Notes: generated by a model from the letters alone, not told the origin. Numbered from the stretch's first letter, positions 34,940 to 43,891 are shown. The stretch: DNA of 64,000 nucleotides from Polaribacter vadi (GCF_018861005.1 NZ_JAHKQL010000034.1:62001-126000); one strand, 5' to 3'. Made by a program: numbers and translations.

Positions 34940-34941
34940 TA

Positions 34942-35700
34942 TTATCTAGTAAAAACCAATTCTGTATCACTAGACATTTCTTCAGAAAAACGATATTTAT
35001 CAACATTAAAACCTTTTAAATCTTCTATAGTTTTAACGTTGTTTTCTATTATGTAACGAACCATTAAACCACGAGCAATTTTAGCATATGTCATTATGGT
35101 TTTATATTGTCCGTTTTTAAAATCTTTAAAAACAGGTGTAATCATTGGTGTTTTTAAAATCTTTTTAGGCAAAGCTTTAAAATATTCTGCACTTGCTAAA
35201 TTAATGAGTAATTCATCATCTTCTAATTCATTATTCAAAGATTTAGCCAAAGTATCATCCCAAAATTTATATAAATTATCTTTTCTGCCAACTTTTAATT
35301 TTGTGCCCATTTCTAATCTGTAAGGCTGTATTAAATCTAAAGGTTTTAATAAACCATATAAACCCGATAAAATACGTAATCTATCTTGCAGTAAAGGCAA
35401 TTTCTCTTCAGCTAAAGAGTTTACATCAATACCTTGAAAAACAGCACCAGTAAATGCATAAATTGCTTGTTTTGAGTTTTCTGGATTAAATGGTGTTGTC
35501 CAATTTTGATTTCTATCATAATTTAATGCTGACAAATCTTTTGAAATTGACATTAAATCTGATAACTTATTTTTAGAGAGCGTTTTAAGTTTTTTATTTA
35601 GTTTTATAGATTGATCTAAAAAACGTGGTTGTGTATGTAAACTTGTTGGTACTTTACTTTCGAAATCTAAAGATTTTGCTGGAGATATAATGATTTTCAT
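34942..35700 (-). CDS. yaaA: YaaA peroxide-stress protein
   Basis: A 252-residue UPF0246/DUF328 protein. Signature: MKIIISPAKSLDFES at the start, FTGAVFQGIDV, LRILSGLYGLLKPLDLIQPYRLEMGTK, and late FKDFKNGQYKTIMTYAKIARGLM. In E. coli YaaA lowers free iron under peroxide stress. Complete and of usual length. Divergent from the ECF sigma gene across 185 bp. Confidence 0.94.
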   Translation of the reverse strand: MKIIISPAKSLDFESKVPTSLHTQPRFLDQSIKLNKKLKTLSKNKLSDLMSISKDLSALNYDRNQNWTTPFNPENSKQAIYAFTGAVFQGIDVNSLAEEKLPLLQDRLRILSGLYGLLKPLDLIQPYRLEMGTKLKVGRKDNLYKFWDDTLAKSLNNELEDDELLINLASAEYFKALPKKILKTPMITPVFKDFKNGQYKTIMTYAKIARGLMVRYIIENNVKTIEDLKGFNVDKYRFSEEMSSDTELVFTR

Positions 35701-35885
35701 TTGTTATAATTTTCTAATGTAAAAATACTAAGGTTTCTAAAACTTCTCAAAGAAACACATCAATTTATATTGATAAAACTATTTGAAAAATTTATCAGAT
35801 TTAATGGGTTTGCCTTTTTCTGACTCTAAAATCAAACTATTTCATTTATCTTAGGTCTAAAGAATAGTAATCAACCAAAAATAAC

Positions 35886-36425
35886 TTGAGTAAAGACGCT
35901 GAGCTTGTAAAAAAGTTGAAGAATCCTGCACTAAAAGATAAAGCTTTTAGTGAGTTGCTTAACGTCTATCAAGAACGTTTGTATTGGCATATAAGAAAAA
36001 TTGTGGGTACGCATGAAAACGCAGATGATGTGTTGCAGAACACCTTTATCAGAATTTATAAAAGTATTGCTAATTTTAAAGAAAAGAGTAGTTTACATAC
36101 TTGGATGTATAGAATTGCGTATAATGAATCTATCCGTTTTTTAGATAAAAATAAAAAAAGAAGTTATCAAAATATAGAAACGGTTTCTGATACTAGTTTA
36201 CAAGTTTTATTTGAAGATGAATATTTTGATGGTGATGAAATTCAGAAAAAATTAAATACAATTATAGACGGATTTAAAGAGAAACAAAAACGTGTTTTTC
36301 AAATGAAATATTTTGATGATTTAAGTTTTAGGCAAATTTCTGAGGTTTTAGACGTTTCTGAAAGCACATTAAAATCGACCTATTATGCAGCCGTTAAAAT
36401 TATTGAACAAAAAATATTTTTATAA
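35886..36425 (+). CDS. ECF-type RNA polymerase sigma factor, TTG start
   Basis: A 179-residue ECF sigma. Region 2 is clear (AFSELLNVYQERLYWHIRKI, NADDVLQNTFIRIYKSI, LHTWMYRIAYNESIRFLDK), and region 4 follows (KQKRVFQMKYFDDLSFRQISEVLDVSESTLKSTYYAAVK). No ATG precedes region 2, so TTG 35886 is the start. It heads a five-gene run to 39402 that encodes envelope proteins. A GGTCTAAAGAAT word upstream recurs before the next gene. Confidence 0.93.
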   Translation: MSKDAELVKKLKNPALKDKAFSELLNVYQERLYWHIRKIVGTHENADDVLQNTFIRIYKSIANFKEKSSLHTWMYRIAYNESIRFLDKNKKRSYQNIETVSDTSLQVLFEDEYFDGDEIQKKLNTIIDGFKEKQKRVFQMKYFDDLSFRQISEVLDVSESTLKSTYYAAVKIIEQKIFL

Positions 36426-36441
36426 TTATAAACTAAATAAA

Positions 36442-36457
36442 CTTAGAAGGGTCTAAG
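36442..36457. promoter_or_regulatory. CTTAGA-AGGG-TCTAAG hairpin before the membrane gene
   Basis: A perfect 6-bp inverted repeat about 10 bp before the ATG at 36467. Its right arm with flank (GGTCTAAGAAT) matches GGTCTAAAGAAT at 35854-35865 before the sigma gene. Confidence 0.35.
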
Positions 36458-36466
36458 AATTATAAT

Positions 36467-37000
36467 ATGGAAAAGTCAACAGAAAATAATAAAAATCAAA
36501 ACTTTTTAAAAGAAGGTTTAAAAGGTGATATTTCTACACATCATAAAGAATATTTGGGCACAACTATTCCTAAAGATTATTTTGCACAATCTAAATTGTC
36601 AATTTTAGATAAAATTAAAGAAGAAGCTAGAGTAGAAGAGGATTCAAAAAAACAAAATGTTTTTTATCTACAACCACAGTTTAAATATATTGCAGCAGCA
36701 ACTTTAGTTTTTATATTAAGTCTTACAGTTTGGCTACAAAATAGTAACAATTCAAATTTAGAAATTGAAACTAATTTTGAAGAATTTACTTTTTCTGATG
36801 ATGTTTTAATCAACTCTTTACTAATAGAAGATTTAGAAATAGATGCTTTTGCAGAAGCTACATTATTTAATGAAGTTGTGGTAAAAGCAGAGCTTACTGA
36901 ACAAAAAATTGATAACTTAATTTTAAATTCACTTATTGTAGAAGATTCATTATTAGATAATTATATAGATGATGAGTTGCTAGAAACCATTATTTTATAA
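36467..37000 (+). CDS. Single-pass membrane protein, probable anti-sigma partner
   Basis: A 177-residue protein with a soluble N-terminal part (about 1-68), one membrane segment (YIAAATLVFILSLTVWL, about 73-89) and an acidic C-terminal tail. There is no zinc-binding HxxxCxxC anti-sigma motif. Position (41 bp after an ECF sigma), topology and length all fit an anti-sigma factor, but this is inference from context. The tail is rich in LEIDAF/LIVEDSLLDN type acidic repeats. Confidence 0.65.
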   Translation: MEKSTENNKNQNFLKEGLKGDISTHHKEYLGTTIPKDYFAQSKLSILDKIKEEARVEEDSKKQNVFYLQPQFKYIAAATLVFILSLTVWLQNSNNSNLEIETNFEEFTFSDDVLINSLLIEDLEIDAFAEATLFNEVVVKAELTEQKIDNLILNSLIVEDSLLDNYIDDELLETIIL

Positions 37001-37079
37001 AAAAAATAAAAAATTTTCAAACTATTTTAAAAATTGTAGTTCTAAATAATTGAATCAAAATTAATTAAAAACAAAAATC

Positions 37080-37952
37080 ATGAAGACCACAATTTCTAAA
37101 GAAAGCATTTTAAAATCTAGCATTTTATTTTTTACAATTTCTGCTTTAATTTTATCAGCATTATTATTTACATCTTGTTCAGATACTACAAGTGTAGAAG
37201 TTACTGACGATGAAGAATTAATTGAACAAATAGAAAGTGCAGACAAAACAACAATAGTAGAAGCAAGTTTACCATCAGCAACATCATCAGCATTAAATGG
37301 AGATTTAGCAGATAGTTTTGTAGAAACTGTTCAATTGGCTACAGAATTAGGATATCAAGTTGCTTTAGTTTCTGATAATCTTTCTTATGAAGATACAAAA
37401 ACAGATGTTTTCTTTTCTATACAAGGTCGTCAATTAAATAGCACAAGTTCTAAAAGAGGAAGAAGTAGAAGTAAATGTTTTGAGTTTGTTTATCCTATAG
37501 ATTTAATAATGCCAGACGATTCTTATATTACTTTAAACAGTGCAGACGATTGGAGTTTAAAGAAAGATTGGTATGCAGCAAACCCAGATGCTACAGAAAG
37601 ACCAGAATTAGTTTTTCCTGTAGATGTTACTTTAGAAGATGATACTGTGCAAACTTTATTAGATAGTGATGAGTTAGCAACTGTAAGATCTTCTTGTAAA
37701 AGTGGTAAAGACAAAAGAAAATGTTTTAAATTGGTATTGCCAGTAAGTTTTACAATGGAAGATGGAACAGTGATTGAAGTAACAGAAAGAGCAGATTATA
37801 AATTGATAAGAGAATGGAAAAAAGCAAATCCAGATTTTACTGTAAAGCCAACTAAAATTTTTCCACTAGATATTGAATATAAAGATGGTACAATAGAAAC
37901 TATTGCAGATGAAACAGCTTATGAAGCTGCTAAAGACAGTTGTTCAATTTAA
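37080..37952 (+). CDS. Lipoprotein with internally duplicated domain, unknown
   Basis: A 290-residue lipoprotein (lipobox LFTSCSDTTSVEVTDDEE, acidic after Cys). The second half has two tandem copies of a roughly 75-residue module (about 138-214 and 218-290). Each begins with KCFxxVxPxxxxMxDxxxxxx, includes a W-x-x-ANPD block (WYAANPDATERP; WKKANPDFTVKP) and ends with a cysteine in SC. Paired cysteines at the module ends suggest a disulfide per module. I recognise no named family. It is the third gene of the ECF run. Confidence 0.7.
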   Translation: MKTTISKESILKSSILFFTISALILSALLFTSCSDTTSVEVTDDEELIEQIESADKTTIVEASLPSATSSALNGDLADSFVETVQLATELGYQVALVSDNLSYEDTKTDVFFSIQGRQLNSTSSKRGRSRSKCFEFVYPIDLIMPDDSYITLNSADDWSLKKDWYAANPDATERPELVFPVDVTLEDDTVQTLLDSDELATVRSSCKSGKDKRKCFKLVLPVSFTMEDGTVIEVTERADYKLIREWKKANPDFTVKPTKIFPLDIEYKDGTIETIADETAYEAAKDSCSI

Positions 37953-37997
37953 TTTGTAAATTTGTACTTTAGATTTTTTGCAGTGTAAAATAAAAAA

Positions 37998-38471
37998 ATG
38001 AAATTAAAAAACATCATATTAACAGTTAGCTTTTTAGGTTTGATGCTATTTAATACAAGACTTTTTGCTCAAGATTCTAATTATAATTTGATTAAAAAAG
38101 AGCTTACCCAAAAGCAAATTGATTTGTTACAGAAAGAAAGAGAGGTTATGAAAACAAATCGCGAAACTTTTAAAGCATCTTTAACCACAGAGCAATTGGC
38201 TATTTTAAAAGATAAAACCATTTCTAAAACAGAAATGAAACAACGTTTGGTAGCTACATTTTCTGCAGATCAAAAAAGTATGGTTCAGAGTCAACAGGTT
38301 CGTTTAAGAAAAACTAGAGAAAGTTTTAGTAAGACTTTAACTAGCGAGCAAAGAAAAATGCTTAAAGAACGAATTGACAAAATCAGAAACTCTAAAGATA
38401 GAGGAGAGTTGAAAAGTGGACCAAGGATAAATAACGAAAAAGATAAAAAAGTTAGAAATAAAGAAGATTAG
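37998..38471 (+). CDS. Spy/LTxxQ-like periplasmic protein
   Basis: A 157-residue protein with a signal peptide (to ...RLFAQ). The mature part is helical and very basic. It carries LTxxQ-type motifs: LTQKQIDLL, LTTEQLAIL and LTSEQRKML, as in Spy/CpxP-like periplasmic chaperones and stress sensors. The role as chaperone or as envelope-stress modulator is inferred from the motifs and from its place in an ECF sigma operon. Confidence 0.72.
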   Translation: MKLKNIILTVSFLGLMLFNTRLFAQDSNYNLIKKELTQKQIDLLQKEREVMKTNRETFKASLTTEQLAILKDKTISKTEMKQRLVATFSADQKSMVQSQQVRLRKTRESFSKTLTSEQRKMLKERIDKIRNSKDRGELKSGPRINNEKDKKVRNKED

Positions 38472-38484
38472 CTTTTAACTATTT

Positions 38485-39402
38485 ATGGTGCATCTATATA
38501 AAGGATTAAAAACAACTTTACAGGTTTTAGGGTTGCTATTGTTTTCAATGGCAACCTCTTTTTGTTCTTATGCACAAGATAAAAATTTGGATAATTTAGA
38601 AGATTTAGATGGTTTAATTGATGAACTTTTTTTTAATGATCAACAATTTTTAGACGAATTATTAGAGAGCGATTTTTCTTATAATTTTTTATACACATCC
38701 CTTTCTTACAACAGCAATACCTATTTTTCTGGTAGAGATTCTGGCACAGATCAGTATAATATAATTCCTCAAGTTTCTTATTATCATTCTTCTGGTTTTA
38801 ATGCCAGTATTTCTGGTATTTATTATCAAAATTTTGCCCCAAGTTGGGATTTTACCAGCCTGTCAGTAGGTTATTTTAATACTTTAGGAGTTACAGAAAA
38901 TATCACTTATAATTTGGGGTACACCCGTTTTTTGTATTCTGATGATTATGATGTTTTTACAAATTCTTTGGATGTAAGTTTAGGCATCAGAAATATAAAA
39001 CGCACTATAGGTAGCACATTAGCAGTTTCTTATATATTTGGTACAGACCAATCTTATCAAATAGTATCTAATACTTATGCCAACATCAACCTAAAAAGAA
39101 AACCAAATTTTGCTTTAAGGTTAAGACCAAACATTAGTTTTGTAATAGCAAATCAGAGTATAACTTTTGATGTTAGAAGACTAACAGCTTCAGGATATAA
39201 AACATATAAATATACCCAAAATGTGTTTGATTTATTAAATACTCAAATTTCATTTCCTATGTCACTTTCTACCAATTCTTGGGATTTTGAGTTAGGTTAC
39301 AATTTAAATTTACCAAATGCCCTTGCAAACGAACCTGATGTAAACATAACAAGTTTCTTTAACCTTTCTGTAGGTTATATGTTTGATTTAAATAAAAAAT
39401 AG
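38485..39402 (+). CDS. Outer-membrane beta-barrel protein
   Basis: A 305-residue protein with a signal peptide (to ...SFCSYAQ), an acidic spacer (NLDNLEDLDGLIDELFF) and then alternating aromatic strands (FLYTSLSYNSNTYFSGR, GFNASISGIYYQNF, YNLGYTRFLYSDDY) typical of a barrel with about 12 strands. No named family recognised. It is the last gene of the ECF run, 13 bp after the Spy-like gene, which places the whole set at the cell envelope. Confidence 0.75.
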   Translation: MVHLYKGLKTTLQVLGLLLFSMATSFCSYAQDKNLDNLEDLDGLIDELFFNDQQFLDELLESDFSYNFLYTSLSYNSNTYFSGRDSGTDQYNIIPQVSYYHSSGFNASISGIYYQNFAPSWDFTSLSVGYFNTLGVTENITYNLGYTRFLYSDDYDVFTNSLDVSLGIRNIKRTIGSTLAVSYIFGTDQSYQIVSNTYANINLKRKPNFALRLRPNISFVIANQSITFDVRRLTASGYKTYKYTQNVFDLLNTQISFPMSLSTNSWDFELGYNLNLPNALANEPDVNITSFFNLSVGYMFDLNKK

Positions 39403-39432
39403 AGATTTACTTTTTTATTTAACCACTTAATC

Positions 39433-39442
39433 GTAATATTAC
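39433..39442. promoter_or_regulatory. Palindrome before arsR-like gene
   Basis: GTAATATTAC, perfect 10-bp palindrome, 19 bp before the ATG; a possible ArsR operator. Confidence 0.3.
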
Positions 39443-39461
39443 AATAAATAAATATATTAAT

Positions 39462-39788
39462 ATGGGTTTAACTAAATCAGAAATATTTACAGACGAACAA
39501 AATGAAATTGCAGCTATTGCAAAGGTATTAGGTCACCCAGCAAGAATTGCCATTTTAGATTATATCATCAAATTAAAATCTTGTGTTTGTGGAGATTTAG
39601 TAAAAGAAATTGGTTTAGCACAACCCACTATTTCTCAGCATTTAAAAGAATTAAAAAAAGTAGGAATTTTAAAAGGAACTATAGAAGGTACCAGTGTTTG
39701 TTATTGTATAGATGATGAAAATTGGAAAGAAATAAATAATAAATTGAGTAAATTTTTAAGTAAAAATCCTACTGAAAGTTGTTGTTAA
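39462..39788 (+). CDS. ArsR-family metal-sensing repressor
   Basis: A 108-residue winged-helix repressor. The ArsR core includes AKVLGHPARIAILDYIIKLKSCVCGDLVKEIGLAQPTIS with CVCGDLV, the arsenic/metal cysteine site of helix alpha-3, then SQHLKELKKVGILKG and the wing GTSVCYCID. It ends in ESCC, an extra cysteine pair. It overlaps nothing but sits 20 bp before the DUF6428 gene, a usual partner in Flavobacteria. No arsenite pump is adjacent. Confidence 0.92.
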   Translation: MGLTKSEIFTDEQNEIAAIAKVLGHPARIAILDYIIKLKSCVCGDLVKEIGLAQPTISQHLKELKKVGILKGTIEGTSVCYCIDDENWKEINNKLSKFLSKNPTESCC

Positions 39789-39808
39789 AAATTTTAAAAA
39801 GACAAAAT

Positions 39809-40276
39809 ATGAAGTTATCAGAAATTAAAAACCACCTAAATAAATTAGAAACTATTGGTTTTCAATTACCAAATGGAGAGTTAGTTCCTGCACATTTTCA
39901 CGTAACAGAAGTAGGTAGAATAACAAGAGATTTTATAGATTGTGGAGGTAAAGTAAGAAGCGAAACTGTTATCAATTTTCAACTTTGGGAAGAAAATGAT
40001 TACGATCACAGATTGCATCCAGAGAAATTAGTTAAAATTATAGAATTGTCTGAACGTATTTTTAATTTTGATGATTTAGAAATTGAAGTAGAATATCAAG
40101 GTAAAGAAACAATTGGTAAATACAATTTAGATTTTGATGGTAAAAACTTTTTATTAATCTCAAAAATTACTGCTTGTTTGGCATTAGATGCCTGTGGAAT
40201 TCCAGAAGCAAAACCAAAAGTAAAAATAGCAGAAGTAGAGAGTTCTTGCTGTAACCCAAGTTCTGGTTGTTGTTAA
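39809..40276 (+). CDS. DUF6428 family protein with Cys-rich tail
   Basis: A 155-residue protein starting at ATG 39809. Family marks: MKLSEIKNHLNKLETIGFQL, GELVPAHFHVTEVGRITRDFIDCGG, and LQWEE-like NFQLWEENDYDHRLHP. The C-terminus SSCCNPSSGCC has four cysteines and could bind arsenic or soft metals; that is inference. Directly linked to arsR and followed by a strong terminator, so the operon has just these two genes. Confidence 0.82.
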   Translation: MKLSEIKNHLNKLETIGFQLPNGELVPAHFHVTEVGRITRDFIDCGGKVRSETVINFQLWEENDYDHRLHPEKLVKIIELSERIFNFDDLEIEVEYQGKETIGKYNLDFDGKNFLLISKITACLALDACGIPEAKPKVKIAEVESSCCNPSSGCC

Positions 40277-40318
40277 AAAGAAAGTAAATTCTGATTTAAT
40301 TTAGCGTAGAAAAAATAA

Positions 40319-40346
40319 AAAAAGCTTCAAGAAATTGAAGCTTTTT
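40319..40346. terminator. Bidirectional terminator between DUF6428 and NTF2-like genes
   Basis: A perfect 12-bp stem (AAAAAGCTTCAA / TTGAAGCTTTTT), GAAA tetraloop, between convergent genes. Confidence 0.9.
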
Positions 40347-40365
40347 AAGTCAAGAATAATAAATT

Positions 40366-40728
40366 TTACATCGAATAGAAAAATTGCTCAGTTGCAATTT
40401 TGCCATCTTCTACACTAAAAACGCAAACTTCTTCCATTTGTTGTCTTCCTCTACTTTTAAATGTTACATCAAAAGCCATTTTACTAGAAAAGTGTTTACC
40501 AGCAATTAAAGGTTCAGAAATTTCATTACTATGAAATTCAATAACATCATCTAACCATTGTTTACTTTTTTCTAGAACTTCTGTTTTACCTGTAAGCACT
40601 TCTCCATAAGGTACTCCTGGCATTTCTTTACTAACAATATTATCTGCATAAAGTTCTTCTATGCACTCAATATTTTTACCTTCAAGGCACATTTGTTTCC
40701 ATTTTGTAGCTACTTCTAATGTATTCAT
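40366..40728 (-). CDS. NTF2/SnoaL-like protein
   Basis: A 120-residue single-domain protein of the NTF2-like fold: N-terminal helix VATKWKQMCLEGKNIECIEELYADNIVSKE, then GKTEVLEKSKQWLDDVI and sheet strands ending VFSVEDGKIATEQFFY. This fold serves many enzymes and binders; nothing specifies a substrate. Same strand as the photolyase island but separated by 115 bp, so it may be independent. Confidence 0.82.
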   Translation of the reverse strand: MNTLEVATKWKQMCLEGKNIECIEELYADNIVSKEMPGVPYGEVLTGKTEVLEKSKQWLDDVIEFHSNEISEPLIAGKHFSSKMAFDVTFKSRGRQQMEEVCVFSVEDGKIATEQFFYSM

Positions 40729-40843
40729 AATTTTAAGTTTTTAGTAATTGCTTAAAGTTATAAAAAATTGAAATACAAAATATTAAATAATTGTTAGTTT
40801 TATTGATTTAAAAAAAATCACAATTTTTAAGAACACAAGTTTA

Positions 40844-42145
40844 TTAAGAGACTGCTTGTTTATAAATTTTTAGACAACGTTCTCTAGCAGCTTTATGTTC
40901 TACAATTTCTTTGGCGTAGGTTAATTCTTCAAATTCTGGCACCCATTTTTTTATATATTGTAAATCTTTGTCAAACTTTTTAATTTGAGTTGTAGGATTA
41001 AATATTCTAAAATATGGTGATGCATCTACTCCAGAACCAGCCACCCATTGCCAATTACCAACATTGCTTGCCATTTCATAATCATGTAATTTTTCTGCAA
41101 AATAAGCTTCACCCCATCTCCAATCAATTAGTAAATGTTTGCATAAAAAACTACCCACTAACATACGCACTCTATTGTGCATAAAACCAGTTTGGTTTAG
41201 TTCACGCATACCAGCATCAACTAAAGGATAACCAGTTTGTCCTTTACACCAAGCATTAAATTCGGCTTCGTTATTTCTCCAAACAATTCTATCGTATTTG
41301 GGTTTAAAACTATCGTTTACAGTATGTGGAAAATGCCATAGAATTTGCATAAAAAATTCTCGCCAAATTAATTCCTTTAAAAAAGTAATATTATTACTTT
41401 TTTGCCCCTTTTCTACCATTTTTCTGATGCTAACAGTTCCAAATCGTAAATGTGTGCCTAATTTTGATGTAGCATCCTTTGCTGGGAAATTTCTAGTTTC
41501 TTCATAATCATCAATTAATTTTGAAGAAACTTTATAAGAAGCAACTTTTATTTTAGATTTTGTAAAACCAATATCAGATAAACTTAAAAAAGTATTATTT
41601 TCTTTTTTGATAAAATTACCTAAATTTTCTTCTGATGGATAAAATTGAAGTCCTTTAAATTGAAAAGCTTCTAACCATTTTTTTGAGTAAGGTGTGTAAA
41701 CTTTATAAGCTGTTCCATCTTGCTTTACAATTTCATTTCTTTCAAAAATTACTTGATCTTTATAAGTTTTAAAATCAATTTCTTTTGATGCTAAAAAATC
41801 TTTAATTTCTAAATCTCTAGTTTTAGCATAAGGTTCATAATCGTGGTTTGTAAAAACAGTATCAAGATTATATTTTTCTGATAATTCTTGATAAATTTCT
41901 TTCGGTTTTCCTTGAAAAACAGCCAAAGAACTTCCAACTTTTTTTAATTGATTATTTATGCTCTCTAACTCTTGATGAATAAAAGTAACACGAGCATCAT
42001 CTTTTGGTAATTTTGATAAAATATCATCATCAAAAATAAAAATAGGTAAAACTTTATTATCAGATTTTAATGCATGATATAACCCGCAGTTATCCTCTAA
42101 ACGTAAATCTCTTCTAAACCAAAAAATGTTAATTGCTGATTTCAT
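40844..42145 (-). CDS. phrB: Class I-type deoxyribodipyrimidine photolyase
   Basis: A 433-residue photolyase repairing UV-induced pyrimidine dimers with light. N-terminal antenna domain: NIFWFRRDLRLEDNCGLYHAL; C-terminal FAD domain: KLGTHLRFGTVSIR, LIWREFFMQILWHFP, WCKGQTGYPLVDAGMREL, HNRVRMLVGSFLCKHLLIDWRWGEAYFA, and NWQWVAGSGVDASPYFRIFNP. All usual FAD-contacting blocks are present. It abuts the SRPBCC gene with no gap and ends the long photolyase operon. Confidence 0.95.
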   Translation of the reverse strand: MKSAINIFWFRRDLRLEDNCGLYHALKSDNKVLPIFIFDDDILSKLPKDDARVTFIHQELESINNQLKKVGSSLAVFQGKPKEIYQELSEKYNLDTVFTNHDYEPYAKTRDLEIKDFLASKEIDFKTYKDQVIFERNEIVKQDGTAYKVYTPYSKKWLEAFQFKGLQFYPSEENLGNFIKKENNTFLSLSDIGFTKSKIKVASYKVSSKLIDDYEETRNFPAKDATSKLGTHLRFGTVSIRKMVEKGQKSNNITFLKELIWREFFMQILWHFPHTVNDSFKPKYDRIVWRNNEAEFNAWCKGQTGYPLVDAGMRELNQTGFMHNRVRMLVGSFLCKHLLIDWRWGEAYFAEKLHDYEMASNVGNWQWVAGSGVDASPYFRIFNPTTQIKKFDKDLQYIKKWVPEFEELTYAKEIVEHKAARERCLKIYKQAVS

Positions 42146-42610
42146 TTATTTATATTCCCCAAAAAGTTCATGTAATTTTTTTTGTCTGTAAGCAAATATT
42201 TCCTCCAATTTTGGTTTTACCAAAAAAGGATGTACTATTTGGCCTAAAATACCCATAGGTAATTTGTAATCTATAATATCTTCCATTTCTACACCACCAT
42301 CAATTTTTTTAATAAAATGTTTGTGATGCCATAAAGCATAAGGTCCAAAACGTTGTTCATCAACAAAATATTCTAATTCTTTAACGTGTGTAATTTCGGT
42401 AACCCATTTTGTTTTAATCCCAAGAATTGGAGTAACAATATATTGAATAATTTGCCCTGGATACATAGGTTTATCTATATCAGAAATAATATCAAAACTC
42501 ATGTAATCTGGTGTAATTGTTTTTAGGTTTTTTGGGCTAGATAAAAATTTCCAAGCTTTTTCTAAAGAAATTGGTAAATTTTGTTTCTTATGTAAAGTGT
42601 AGATTTTCAA
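42146..42610 (-). CDS. SRPBCC-fold ligand-binding protein
   Basis: A 154-residue START/SRPBCC protein. Typical opening LPISLEKAWKFLSSPKNLKTITPDYMSFDI and the mid-strand YFVDEQRFGPYALWHHKHFI with PYALWHHKH conserved in the photolyase-linked members. It probably binds a hydrophobic ligand such as a carotenoid or quinone; not shown by sequence. Between DUF3050 (6 bp) and phrB (0 bp), hence tightly co-transcribed. Confidence 0.83.
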   Translation of the reverse strand: MKIYTLHKKQNLPISLEKAWKFLSSPKNLKTITPDYMSFDIISDIDKPMYPGQIIQYIVTPILGIKTKWVTEITHVKELEYFVDEQRFGPYALWHHKHFIKKIDGGVEMEDIIDYKLPMGILGQIVHPFLVKPKLEEIFAYRQKKLHELFGEYK

Positions 42611-42616
42611 GGTTGT

Positions 42617-43414
42617 TTATTTTAAAATGGGTTTGGTATTATTTGATTCTTTATTTTTTATTAAATCATTAATTCCGTCCCAAAGTTCAATTCTTTTTAA
42701 CAATGCTTTTCTTGCTACGATATTTGCATTTTTCCATTTTTCATCATCATTACCACAAAGTTCTGCAACCATTTTTAGAGAAAGTGGCCCATGTTCATCT
42801 CCATCAAGTTCTATATGTCTTTTTAAATAATACTTTAGTTTGTAGTATAATTTATTATCTGCATCAGCATTTTGTAGAATTTCTATAAACATATCTGGTA
42901 TAATATCTTCTCTACCAAAAGTAAAAGCTGCTGCAATTAAATGTGGTTCTTTAGTATTAATAATAGAAAATGTAAAATTTAATAAATCTACAACTTTTTG
43001 GTTTAACTGTGTTTCACTAAAAGCATAATTTAATTCATTACCATCAGAAATTAAGTCTATAAATGTATCTATTTTATTAGTTTTTGCACCAATTTGATGC
43101 ATGGCATCCATATACATTTCAAAATGACTTTTAGGTACACCAATTTCATTTACATCACTTTCTTCTTCGCGAACAATTTCGTTTATAAACCTTGATAATG
43201 TTGGGTTTTTTGGTGGTGTCCAAGGAATATTTACATTTGTTAAATGATTTTGTAAACTTTTTAAAAGCGACATAAAATCCCAAACAGCAAATACGTGGTT
43301 TTCCATAAAAATCTTAATATCATCTAAAGAATTTAAGTTTTTATAGAGTTTATGTTCCTTAAGTTTTGTTCTTAAATCAGCTATATTATTTTCAGTTTTT
43401 TGTATGTTATTCAT
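42617..43414 (-). CDS. DUF3050 family protein
   Basis: A 265-residue all-helical protein. DUF3050 marks: [35 protein letters not shown] is the classic opening (seen in part as [12 protein letters not shown]), with [20 protein letters not shown] and [13 protein letters not shown]. The fold is haem-oxygenase/TENA-like with conserved histidines (H in MENHVF, HFEMY, DGDEHG) that could bind iron. Function unknown. Lies between tspO and the SRPBCC gene in the island. Confidence 0.87.
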   Translation of the reverse strand: MNNIQKTENNIADLRTKLKEHKLYKNLNSLDDIKIFMENHVFAVWDFMSLLKSLQNHLTNVNIPWTPPKNPTLSRFINEIVREEESDVNEIGVPKSHFEMYMDAMHQIGAKTNKIDTFIDLISDGNELNYAFSETQLNQKVVDLLNFTFSIINTKEPHLIAAAFTFGREDIIPDMFIEILQNADADNKLYYKLKYYLKRHIELDGDEHGPLSLKMVAELCGNDDEKWKNANIVARKALLKRIELWDGINDLIKNKESNNTKPILK

Positions 43415-43429
43415 ACTACTTTTTGTTAT

Positions 43430-43891
43430 TTAATTATGAATTAAAATGTAAAGATTTAAAGAAGTGGCAATGCACAACCAGACCATGTAAGGTAAAAGTA
43501 AATATTTATAATTATTAACTTTGGTGCTTAATTTAAAAAAATAAATAAATAGTAGAGACGTTAATAACACAATGGTAATTAAGCCAAACAGTACTAGATG
43601 TTTATTAAAGAAAATATAGTTCCAGCTTACATTTAAAATAAATTGAAAAAGAAAAATAATTTTCATTTTCAAAGAATTTTCCACAGTAAATAATTTGGCT
43701 AAATACACAGAGAAAAAAAACATTATTAAAGTCCAAGCTACACCAAAAACCCAACCTGGAGGTGTCCAAGGAGCTTGATTTAAATTAACGTACCAATCTG
43801 AAGTTGGCCCATTATTCATTAACAAACTACCAATGGCTAAACCAACAAAATTAATTACTAAAAATAAAAAAGTAAGTTTTAATTGTTTCAT
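43430..43891 (-). CDS. tspO: TspO/MBR tryptophan-rich membrane protein
   Basis: A 153-residue membrane protein with five transmembrane helices. TspO signature: WYVNLNQAPWTPPGWVFGVAWTLIMF near the N-terminus (W-rich loop) and WNYIFFNKHLVLFGLI later. TspO binds porphyrins and is linked to photo-oxidative stress control. Placement between DUF3050 and a small Lacal_2735 protein inside the photolyase island fits that role. Confidence 0.93.
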   Translation of the reverse strand: MKQLKLTFLFLVINFVGLAIGSLLMNNGPTSDWYVNLNQAPWTPPGWVFGVAWTLIMFFFSVYLAKLFTVENSLKMKIIFLFQFILNVSWNYIFFNKHLVLFGLITIVLLTSLLFIYFFKLSTKVNNYKYLLLPYMVWLCIATSLNLYILIHN

